A stretch of DNA of 5,940 bases. Source: Pseudomonadota bacterium (GTDB lineage: Bacteria; Pseudomonadota; Alphaproteobacteria; Rhizobiales; Hyphomicrobiaceae). Positions 1 through 5,940 of the stretch are shown piece after piece. Positions within the stretch are counted from its first letter, which is position 1, and each line of letters opens with the position of its first letter. Location: positions 1-5,940 of the forward strand of contig JAKALI010000281.1 of assembly GCA_021813195.1 (NCBI GenBank), in the 5' to 3' direction. The position numbers were made by a program, and so were the translations under genes. Below the pieces are notes generated by a model. The model saw only the letters and a program-made list of their open reading frames with translations. It had not been told where the DNA came from and did no database searches.

Positions 1-1
1 C

Positions 2-718
2 GAGGGCAGCGGACGCTGGCGGGAATTCCGGATCTATCGCTGGTCGCCGGACGACGGGCGCAATCCGCACGTGGATACGTATTGGATCAACGAGGACCAA
101 TGCGGGCCGATGGTTCTCGATGCCCTGATCAAGATCAAGAATGAGATCGACCCTACTCTGACCTTTCGCCGCTCTTGCCGCGAAGGAATCTGCGGCTCGT
201 GCGCCATGAATATCGGCGGCACCAACTACCTGGCCTGTCTCAAGGGTATCTCGGAAGTCGACGGTCCGATTACCGTCTACCCACTGCCCCATATGGAGGT
301 CGTGCGCGACCTCGTCCCGGACATGACGAACTTCTACGCGCAGCACCGGTCCATCGAACCCTGGTTGAAGACCGATACGCCGGCCCCGCCGAAGGAATGG
401 CGGCAATCCAGGCAAGATCGGGAATTGCTCGACGGCCTCTACGAATGCATCCTGTGTGCCTGCTGTTCGACATCCTGCCCTAGCTACTGGTGGAATTCGG
501 ACCGCTATTTGGGTCCGGCTATTCTCTTGCAGGCCTACCGCTGGGTCATTGATAGCCGGGACGAGGCCACCGGCGAGCGCCTTGACAACTTGGAAGACCC
601 GTTCCGGCTCTTCCGCTGCCATACCATCATGAACTGCGCCAAAGCCTGCCCCAAAGGACTCTCGCCGGCCAAGGCGATCGCAGAACTAAAAAAACTGATG
701 GTGCAGCGGCGCGTGTGA
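2..718 (+). CDS. sdhB: Succinate dehydrogenase iron-sulfur subunit (5' partial)
   Basis: SdhB carries electrons from the flavin of SdhA to ubiquinone in membrane-bound succinate dehydrogenase (complex II) of the TCA cycle. The reading frame is open from base 2 to the TGA at 716-718 and gives 238 visible residues; comparison with alphaproteobacterial SdhB suggests about 20 N-terminal residues lie off the left edge. A GTG at 71 lies inside the conserved ferredoxin domain and is not the start. Counting from the first visible codon, the [2Fe-2S] ligands are Cys59, 64, 67 and 79 (motif CREGICGSC plus LAC). The C-terminal domain has Cys149, 152, 155 and 216 for [4Fe-4S], and Cys159, 206 and 212 for the third cluster, [3Fe-4S]. 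The quinone-site stretch PSYWW follows Cys159. No key residue is missing. The family is certain; sdhCDA presumably lie upstream (inference). Confidence 0.97.
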   Translation, partial: EGSGRWREFRIYRWSPDDGRNPHVDTYWINEDQCGPMVLDALIKIKNEIDPTLTFRRSCREGICGSCAMNIGGTNYLACLKGISEVDGPITVYPLPHMEVVRDLVPDMTNFYAQHRSIEPWLKTDTPAPPKEWRQSRQDRELLDGLYECILCACCSTSCPSYWWNSDRYLGPAILLQAYRWVIDSRDEATGERLDNLEDPFRLFRCHTIMNCAKACPKGLSPAKAIAELKKLMVQRRV

Positions 719-727
719 TTGGCTCCA

Positions 728-774
728 ACGGCCAAAGACCGCAAAGGCCGTGCTGTTGGCCCCAGAATGGGGCC
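728..774 (+). terminator. Two tandem hairpins downstream of sdhB, possible weak terminator
   Basis: Ten bases after the sdhB stop, ACGGCC (728-733) can pair with GGCCGT (746-751) across a 12-base loop. It is followed by GGCCCC (758-763) pairing with GGGGCC (769-774) around the loop AGAAT. Neither stem is followed by a T-tract on either strand, so this is not a textbook intrinsic terminator. The stems could stabilise the 3' end of the sdh mRNA or mark a Rho-dependent end. The pairing is seen directly; the role is inferred from position. Confidence 0.35.
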
Positions 775-840
775 GTGAAACGATCCCGCGTGGAATGCCA
801 ACCGACGAACGTCTGTCTCCGCGCCCATCGTCAAAATGAG

Positions 841-873
841 AAGGCCGGTGGCGCATCGCGCTCCACCGGCCTT
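841..873 (-). terminator. Intrinsic terminator of the minus-strand histone-like gene
   Basis: AAGGCCGGTGG (841-851) and CCACCGGCCTT (863-873) form a perfect 11-bp GC-rich stem around an 11-base loop. Read on the minus strand, the stem is followed directly by CTCATTTTGACG, a T-rich tail as expected of a Rho-independent terminator. It lies 80 bases past the stop of the small minus-strand gene at 954-1082. On the plus strand the stem is followed by GAAAGTC, so it would be a poor terminator for sdhB, though it could block read-through between the two convergent genes. Confidence 0.6.
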
Positions 874-884
874 GAAAGTCAAAT

Positions 885-940
885 GGCGCCTCGTTTCCTG
901 GCGCCCGGCCAAATCCCCGGTGCCCATCCGGGGATCGGCC
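885..940. repeat. Further inverted repeats in the convergent gap
   Basis: Two more potential hairpins sit between the terminator and the histone-like gene. GGCGCC at 885-890 can pair with GGCGCC at 900-905. ATCCCCGG (913-920) pairs with CCGGGGAT (928-935), and after a small internal loop GGCC (907-910) pairs with GGCC (937-940). Neither has an adjacent T-tract. On the minus strand they fall in the 3' untranslated region of the histone-like mRNA, just after its stop codon, where they could shield the message from 3' exonucleases. That role is inference. Confidence 0.45.
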
Positions 941-953
941 GCACTGGCGTGCC

Positions 954-1082
954 TTAGGCTGCCTTGCGCTTCTTGGCGGCCTTCTTCGCCGGGGCCTTCT
1001 TGGCCGCCTTGGCGGGAGCCTTCTTGGCTGCCGTGCGCTTCGCCGGAGCCTTCTTCACTGCCTTCTTGACTGCTTTAGCCAT
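954..1082 (-). CDS. Small histone H1-like Lys/Ala-rich DNA-binding protein, 42 aa
   Basis: On the minus strand ATG (1082-1080) opens a 42-codon frame ending with TAA (956-954). The protein has 16 Lys, 17 Ala, 3 Pro, 2 Val, 2 Arg, 1 Thr and the initiator Met, with no acidic or aromatic residue. It is built from KKAPAK-type units (residues 10-15, 20-25, 28-33), like the C-terminal tail of histone H1 and bacterial H1-like proteins such as chlamydial Hc1/Hc2 and Pseudomonas AlgP. The octamer coding KKA (GCCTTCTT on the plus strand) occurs in frame five times, at 979, 994, 1018, 1048 and 1060, which suggests growth by repeat expansion. A purine-rich Shine-Dalgarno precedes the ATG and a good terminator follows the stop, supporting a real gene. 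It probably binds DNA or RNA without sequence preference as an unstructured polycation in the nucleoid (inference). It is transcribed towards sdhB and away from zapE. Confidence 0.85.
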   Translation of the reverse strand: MAKAVKKAVKKAPAKRTAAKKAPAKAAKKAPAKKAAKKRKAA

Positions 1083-1086
1083 CGTT

Positions 1087-1099
1087 CTCTCTCTCCCTC
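1087..1099 (-). promoter_or_regulatory. Ribosome binding site of the histone-like gene
   Basis: On the minus strand the bases before the ATG read GAGGGAGAGAGAACG. The GGGAG core (plus-strand 1093-1097) lies 10 bases from the start codon and a second AGAGAG lies 4 bases away. This purine tract fixes the start at 1082 and is one of the main reasons to accept such a short frame as a gene. Confidence 0.65.
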
Positions 1100-1103
1100 T
1101 ATA

Positions 1104-1121
1104 GATCGAATCATTTCGATC
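1104..1121. promoter_or_regulatory. Inverted repeat GATCGAA-N4-TTCGATC in the histone-like gene leader
   Basis: GATCGAA (1104-1110) and TTCGATC (1115-1121) are perfect 7-base arms around TCAT. If transcription starts near 1121, as the promoter proposed at 1128-1156 would imply, this hairpin forms at the extreme 5' end of the mRNA, a position known to protect messages such as ompA from RNase E. It could instead be a dimeric-repressor operator. The spacer overlaps a GAATC (1108-1112), a GANTC site of the kind methylated by CcrM in alphaproteobacteria. The repeat is seen; both roles are inference. Confidence 0.45.
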
Positions 1122-1127
1122 AAAAAA

Positions 1128-1156
1128 AATATGCGCAAGTTCGAGGATTTTGTTGA
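1128..1156 (-). promoter_or_regulatory. Candidate promoter of the histone-like gene
   Basis: On the minus strand, TCAACA (plus 1151-1156) as -35 and CATATT (plus 1128-1133) as -10 are separated by exactly 17 bases. Each matches the sigma-70 consensus at 4 of 6 positions. A run of eight A on the plus strand (1122-1129) overlaps the -10 and makes the segment AT-rich against a GC-rich background. The predicted start near 1121 leaves a leader of about 40 bases. The match is modest, so the call rests mainly on spacing, AT-richness and position. Confidence 0.35.
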
Positions 1157-1158
1157 CA

Positions 1159-1175
1159 GCGAAATTCGATTTCGC
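1159..1175. promoter_or_regulatory. Inverted repeat GCGAAAT-N3-ATTTCGC upstream of the candidate promoter
   Basis: GCGAAAT (1159-1165) and ATTTCGC (1169-1175) are perfect 7-base arms around TCG. The repeat lies two bases beyond the proposed -35 of the minus-strand gene, and directly follows TTGACA (1153-1158) on the plus strand. A compact 17-base dyad at the promoter edge is what a dimeric regulator site looks like. I cannot name the protein that would bind. Confidence 0.4.
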
Positions 1176-1552
1176 GTCGTTATTTTCTCACAAGCTGCGG
1201 AAGTGTTGCGCGAAGTCCTCATTTTTCGAGTGTTTCCCGTAGGCTAGGTGGATATTTGAATAGTGCGAATGATCGATCTGGCTGTAATTGATGCTATCGC
1301 TTGCAAGAACGGCGCTCGCTGTGGATCTCAAAATCGCGCCGTGCATCGGAGCAGACGATGTCGGCCGCGCACGCGCGCAACGCTAATTCCGATTGCAATG
1401 ACGCAATCGCGACCGTCGCAATTTCGAGCGCTGAGGATTATTCGCCGAGGCCCAGCCCAAATCCCAGCGTGCTATGACATAGGGTCGCGAGGCCTTGCAT
1501 CCGGCCATGCGTTGGGACCTCTTGGGCGGGTGAGACCGCAACGACGGGCGAG
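1176..1552. other. Intergenic region upstream of zapE with no supported gene
   Basis: These 377 bases hold no reading frame that looks like a protein. The one long plus-strand frame (from GTG 1263) is arginine-rich and runs into zapE out of frame. The stretch does contain several inverted repeats: ACGGCGC (1309-1315) with GCGCCGT (1336-1342); CGATTGC (1390-1396) with GCAATCG (1403-1409); GCGAC (1409-1413) with GTCGC (1415-1419); and CTATG (1472-1476) with CATAG (1478-1482). The zapE promoter should lie here, but I found no convincing -35/-10 pair. A small RNA cannot be ruled out. Confidence 0.5.
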
Positions 1553-2674
1553 ATGCCTAATCCGATGCCAGGCCAGATGGTCACCGCTTATGAAACCCGT
1601 ATCCGGCGCCACGAGATCGAGCCCGATCCAGCGCAGGCCGCCGTGGTGGCCCGTCTCGATGACTTGGCAGATGCGCTCACGCAAGCTTTAAATTCCCAGC
1701 CGAGGCGGTTCGCACTTTTCAAGAAGACGCGGGCCGTCATGCCGCGCGGCCTTTATATTCACGGCGCAGTTGGGCGCGGCAAAACCATGCTCATGGATCT
1801 TTTTTATGATGCACTCGCTGTCCCCTTAAAGCGCCGGATACACTTTCACGCCTTCATGGCGGAAACGCACGATCGTATTGCGCGCGGACGCGCCACGACG
1901 GACGGGGACCCCATCCCGTTCGTGGCCGCGGAGATCGCAGGCGAGGCTCCGATTCTGTGTTTCGACGAGTTCCACGTCACCGACATTGCCGATGCGATGA
2001 TCTTGGGCCGGCTGTTTAAGGGCCTCTTTGCGCGCGATGTCGTGGTGGTTGCCACCTCCAATTCGCCACCGGACCGACTCTATTGGAACGGCCTCAATCG
2101 TCAGCTCTTCCTGCCATTCATCGCCGAGTTGGAAGCCCATATGGACGTCTTGGAACTCCGCTCGGCCAAGGACTACCGGCTCGATAAGCTCGCTGGCCGC
2201 AAACTCTACCTCACCCCCGCCAACGACGACGCCCGTATCGAGCTTAACAACCATTGGCTTCGCCTTACGGGAGGCAGCGCGCCGCATTCGTGCGAATTGG
2301 ACGTCAAAGGCCGAAAGCTTGCCATTTCCAAATCGGCGGCGGGCGTGGCGCGGTTCGATTTTGCCGAATTGTGCGGCTTGCCCCTCGGTGCGGCCGATTA
2401 TCTCGAAATTGCGCGGACCTTCCACACGATCCTGATCGACGACATTCCCGTGCTGACACCCGACCGGCGCAACGAGGCACGCCGTTTCATCACCTTGATC
2501 GACACGCTCTACGACCGCGGCGTGTGCCTCATCGCCTCGGCAGCCGCCGAACCTCACGAACTCTATCCGTATGGCGACGGCTCCGATCTCTTCGTGCGCA
2601 CCGCCTCCCGCCTTATCGAGATGCGCAGCGACGCCTATCTCGCTGGTCGCAGCCGTCAAACGGGGCTGGACTGA
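1553..2674 (+). CDS. zapE: Cell division protein ZapE / AFG1-family ATPase
   Basis: The 373-residue product is a P-loop ATPase of the AFG1/ZapE family. In E. coli ZapE binds the FtsZ ring at the inner membrane; the eukaryotic homologue AFG1 (LACE1) works in mitochondrial protein quality control. Counting from the ATG at 1553, Walker A GAVGRGKT is at 71-78 and Walker B ILCFDE at 134-139, followed by the family signature FHVTDIADAMILGRLF. The sensor stretch VVVVATSN ends at Asn170, before PPDRLYWNGLNR. Length fits the family. The start is uncertain: in-frame ATGs lie at 1553, 1565 and 1577. GGGCGAG (1546-1552) abuts the first and lies 12 bases before the second. The third gives an N-terminus, MVTAYETRI, close to where family conservation begins. 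No signal peptide or membrane segment is visible. The gene is separated from mdh by 166 bases and may be transcribed on its own. Confidence 0.95.
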   Translation: MPNPMPGQMVTAYETRIRRHEIEPDPAQAAVVARLDDLADALTQALNSQPRRFALFKKTRAVMPRGLYIHGAVGRGKTMLMDLFYDALAVPLKRRIHFHAFMAETHDRIARGRATTDGDPIPFVAAEIAGEAPILCFDEFHVTDIADAMILGRLFKGLFARDVVVVATSNSPPDRLYWNGLNRQLFLPFIAELEAHMDVLELRSAKDYRLDKLAGRKLYLTPANDDARIELNNHWLRLTGGSAPHSCELDVKGRKLAISKSAAGVARFDFAELCGLPLGAADYLEIARTFHTILIDDIPVLTPDRRNEARRFITLIDTLYDRGVCLIASAAAEPHELYPYGDGSDLFVRTASRLIEMRSDAYLAGRSRQTGLD

Positions 2675-2681
2675 AGAATGA

Positions 2682-3806
<1,125 letters not shown>

Positions 3807-3837
3807 TCACGCCCCGTCAGTCCCACCGTTTTCGCGA

Positions 3838-3852
3838 GCCGATGACATCGGC
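3838..3852. repeat. Short inverted repeat in the mdh-sucC gap
   Basis: GCCGATG (3838-3844) and CATCGGC (3846-3852) are perfect arms around a single A. As RNA about 5-6 bp could pair with a small loop. An alternative pairing, AGCC (3837-3840) with GGCT (3854-3857), would compete with it. No T-tract follows, so it is not an intrinsic terminator. It lies 27 bases before the sucC start and could affect mRNA processing or translation between the genes (inference). Confidence 0.35.
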
Positions 3853-3879
3853 AGGCTTCATTCGATCGGATCGTAGCCC

Positions 3880-5079
3880 ATGAATATACATGAACATCAG
3901 GCCAAGGACCTCTTTCGGCAGTATCGCATTCCGACCGGTCGAGGTGCGGCGGCTTTCAGCGTCGCGGAGGCCGTCTCGGCGGCCCGCGAACTGCCCGGTC
4001 CGGTATGGGTCGTAAAGGCGCAGATCCACGCAGGCGGACGCGGCAAAGGCCGCTTTGTCGAAGCGCGAGCTGGGGACAAAGGGGGCGTGCGGCTCGCCAA
4101 ATCCATCGAAGAAGTCGCCGAATTTGCCGAACAGATGCTCGGATCGACTCTCGTCACGGTGCAGACCGGACCTGCAGGCCGCGTCGTGCGCAGGCTTTAC
4201 ATCGAGGAAGGCACCGCGATCGCGCGCGAGCTTTATCTTTCCATGCTGGTTGATCGCGCAACGGCCCGGGTTGCATTCATTGCGTCCACCGAGGGCGGCA
4301 TGGACATCGAAAAGGTCGCTCACGATACGCCGGAAAAAATCCTCACTCTCAGTATCGACCCGGCAACGGGCTTTCAGCCCTACCATGGGCGTCGGCTGGC
4401 ATTCGCGCTCGGACTTTCCGGCGGGCCCGCCAAACAGATGCAAGACATGGCGGCCAATCTCTACCGTCTGTTTCTCGATAAGGACATGAGCCTGTTAGAG
4501 ATTAACCCGCTGGTGGTGACGGCCGCCGGCGATCTCATGGCGCTCGATGGAAAAATGAACTTCGATTCCAATGCGCTCTTCCGTCACCCCGAAATCGTCG
4601 CCTTGCGCGATATTTCGGAGGAAGAGCCGGCCGAAATTGAGGCTTCGAAGTTCGACCTCGCCTTCATCAAACTCGATGGCAACATCGGCTGCCTCGTCAA
4701 TGGTGCGGGTCTCGCCATGGCAACGATGGACATTATTAAATTGTATGGCGCCGAACCTGCCAACTTCCTCGATGTCGGCGGTGGAGCCTCGAAAGAAAAG
4801 GTGCAGGAGGCCTTCAAGCTGATCCTGGCTGATCCGGCAGTCGAGGGTATCCTGGTCAACATCTTCGGCGGCATCATGCGCTGCGATATCATCGCTGAGG
4901 GCATCATCGCGGCGGCGCGCGAAATGGCCATCAAGGTTCCTCTGGTGGTTCGCCTCGAAGGCACGAATGTCGAGCTCGGCAAGCGACTGCTGGCGCAATC
5001 CGGCCTCGCCATCACGCCCGCCGACGACCTCGACGACGCCGCCCGCAAGATCACCGCCGAGGTCCGCAAAGCGGCCTAA
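3880..5079 (+). CDS. sucC: Succinyl-CoA synthetase beta subunit
   Basis: SucC is the ATP-grasp and specificity subunit of succinyl-CoA synthetase, which converts succinyl-CoA, phosphate and NDP to succinate, CoA and NTP. The 399-residue product has the N-terminal signature [11 protein letters not shown] (usually EYQAK in relatives, so His6 is a small variation). Lys46 and the glycine-rich GGRGK (52-56) belong to the nucleotide site, and the Mg ligands fit Asn209 (LLEINP) and Asp223 (ALDGKMNFD). The C-terminal CoA-ligase half shows [18 protein letters not shown] (268-285), [13 protein letters not shown] (297-309) and IFGGIMRCD (328-336). The related malate-CoA ligase subunit MtkA was considered; features such as IFGGIMRCD and [11 protein letters not shown], and the mdh-sucCD context, favour SucC. 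The Shine-Dalgarno is weak (GGA at 3868-3870), so translation may depend on the upstream mdh message. Confidence 0.97.
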   Translation: MNIHEHQAKDLFRQYRIPTGRGAAAFSVAEAVSAARELPGPVWVVKAQIHAGGRGKGRFVEARAGDKGGVRLAKSIEEVAEFAEQMLGSTLVTVQTGPAGRVVRRLYIEEGTAIARELYLSMLVDRATARVAFIASTEGGMDIEKVAHDTPEKILTLSIDPATGFQPYHGRRLAFALGLSGGPAKQMQDMAANLYRLFLDKDMSLLEINPLVVTAAGDLMALDGKMNFDSNALFRHPEIVALRDISEEEPAEIEASKFDLAFIKLDGNIGCLVNGAGLAMATMDIIKLYGAEPANFLDVGGGASKEKVQEAFKLILADPAVEGILVNIFGGIMRCDIIAEGIIAAAREMAIKVPLVVRLEGTNVELGKRLLAQSGLAITPADDLDDAARKITAEVRKAA

Positions 5080-5148
5080 GCCCGAGCGTCCGGCACCGCG
5101 ACGAAAACTCCCGAATAAGCCTCAAAATTCTGCGAGAGCGCCAGACCT

Positions 5149-5940
5149 ATGTCTATTCTTGTCGACTCAAACACCATCACGATCTGCCAGGGCATCACGG
5201 GCAGCCAGGGGACGTTTCACACGAAACAGGCCAAGGCTTACGGCACGAAAATCGCTGGCGGCGTGACGCCGGGCAAGGGCGGTTCGCGCCACCCCGATCC
5301 CGAGCTTTCCGATGTGCCGCTGTTTGATACGGTCCATGAGGCGCGCGCCGCAACGGGGGCCACGGCCACGGCGATTTACGTTCCCCCACCCTTCGCGGCG
5401 GACGCAATTCTCGAGGCGATCGACGCCGAGATGCCGCTCATCGTGTGTATTACAGAGGGCATCCCCGTGCTTGACATGGTGCGCGTCAAGCGCGCGCTCT
5501 CGGGTTCCAAGTCCCGCCTCGTCGGTCCAAATTGTCCGGGTGTCTTGACGCCGGGAGCCTGCAAGATCGGCATCATGCCCGGTAATATTTTTCTCAAAGG
5601 TTCCGTCGGTGTGGTCTCGCGCTCCGGGACGTTGACCTACGAGGCCGTCAAGCAGACGACGGATGCAGGGCTCGGCCAAACGACGGCGGTGGGGATCGGC
5701 GGCGATCCGGTCAAGGGCACGGAGTTCATCGACGTGCTGGATCTCTTCCTCTCTGATCCCGAAACCCAGTCGATCATCATGATCGGCGAAATCGGCGGAG
5801 CGGCGGAAGAGGAAGCCGCCGAATGGCTGATCGGTGAGGCAAAGAAGGGACGCAAAAAGCCAATGGCGGGCTTCATCGCCGGCGGATCGGCACCGCCCGG
5901 CCGGCGCATGGGACATGCGGGTGCCATCATCTCGGGCGGG
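5149..5940 (+). CDS. sucD: Succinyl-CoA synthetase alpha subunit (3' partial)
   Basis: SucD binds CoA and carries the histidine that is phosphorylated during succinyl-CoA synthetase turnover. The frame is open from ATG 5149 to the window edge, giving 264 residues; family members are near 290-300, so roughly 30 are missing. The N-terminal CoA-binding fold shows [12 protein letters not shown] (13-24) and GGVTPGKGG (37-45). [11 protein letters not shown] (126-136), [14 protein letters not shown] (157-170), [10 protein letters not shown] (182-191) and GEIGG (213-217) follow. The phosphohistidine is His256 in RRMGHAGAI. Compared with the usual KGGTTHLxLPVF, the segment [17 protein letters not shown] (43-59) appears about four residues longer. 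The gene follows sucC by 69 bases with no terminator and only a weak Shine-Dalgarno (GAGAG near 5134). No in-frame start lies closer to sucC. Confidence 0.96.
   Translation, partial: MSILVDSNTITICQGITGSQGTFHTKQAKAYGTKIAGGVTPGKGGSRHPDPELSDVPLFDTVHEARAATGATATAIYVPPPFAADAILEAIDAEMPLIVCITEGIPVLDMVRVKRALSGSKSRLVGPNCPGVLTPGACKIGIMPGNIFLKGSVGVVSRSGTLTYEAVKQTTDAGLGQTTAVGIGGDPVKGTEFIDVLDLFLSDPETQSIIMIGEIGGAAEEEAAEWLIGEAKKGRKKPMAGFIAGGSAPPGRRMGHAGAIISGG

Noticed and set aside
1153..1181. TTGACA at 1153-1158 as a plus-strand promoter for zapE
   Set aside because: At 17-bp spacing the -10 would be GTCGTT, a poor match, and zapE starts about 370 bases away. The same bases fit a minus-strand promoter better.
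1263..1691. A 142-codon plus-strand frame starting at GTG 1263 upstream of zapE
   Set aside because: Its product is arginine-rich without any motif, it overlaps zapE by 139 bases in another frame, and no ribosome binding site precedes it.
3880..5079. Malate-CoA ligase (MtkA) instead of SucC
   Set aside because: The gene sits beside mdh and sucD, and segments such as IFGGIMRCD and [11 protein letters not shown] look like SucC rather than the MtkA versions I recall.
5167..5916. A 249-codon minus-strand frame opposite sucD
   Set aside because: It is the antisense shadow of sucD, which has every family motif on the plus strand.

Overview
The window reads as a chromosomal segment from an alphaproteobacterium (Rhodospirillales- or Rhizobiales-like). 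It is GC-rich by eye. The order sdhB - zapE - mdh - sucC - sucD is typical of that class, and the encoded proteins match alphaproteobacterial versions: an LDH-type malate dehydrogenase of 321 residues, a 399-residue SucC and an all-cysteine SdhB. Genus cannot be fixed from the sequence alone. I see no mobile element, tRNA, rRNA or CRISPR.

Layout. Positions 2-718 (+) hold the end of sdhB, the iron-sulfur subunit of succinate dehydrogenase, with its start off the left edge. Positions 719-953 are a convergent intergenic gap rich in hairpins; the strongest (841-873) looks like a terminator for the gene to its right on the minus strand. Positions 954-1082 (-) encode a 42-residue Lys/Ala/Pro protein resembling the tail of histone H1. 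Its leader and promoter region (1083-1175) is AT-rich and carries two inverted repeats. Positions 1176-1552 contain no gene I can support, only several short inverted repeats. zapE, an AFG1-family ATPase, lies at 1553-2674 (+). A 166-base gap with a perfect 18-base palindrome and a strong Shine-Dalgarno precedes mdh (2841-3806, +). sucC (3880-5079, +) and sucD (5149 to the right edge, incomplete) follow with gaps of 73 and 69 bases.

How the genes work together. SdhB passes electrons from succinate oxidation to quinone. Mdh oxidises malate to oxaloacetate. SucC and SucD form succinyl-CoA synthetase, making succinate and a nucleoside triphosphate. Three TCA-cycle enzymes are therefore clustered, and sucAB may continue to the right, as in related genomes (inference). 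ZapE is a P-loop ATPase linked to cell division in E. coli and to mitochondrial protein quality control in its eukaryotic homologue AFG1. The small histone-like gene runs against the others and is the least ordinary coding feature. I did not find a new multi-gene system. The points most worth checking are the tiny histone-like gene with its control region and the palindrome in the mdh leader.
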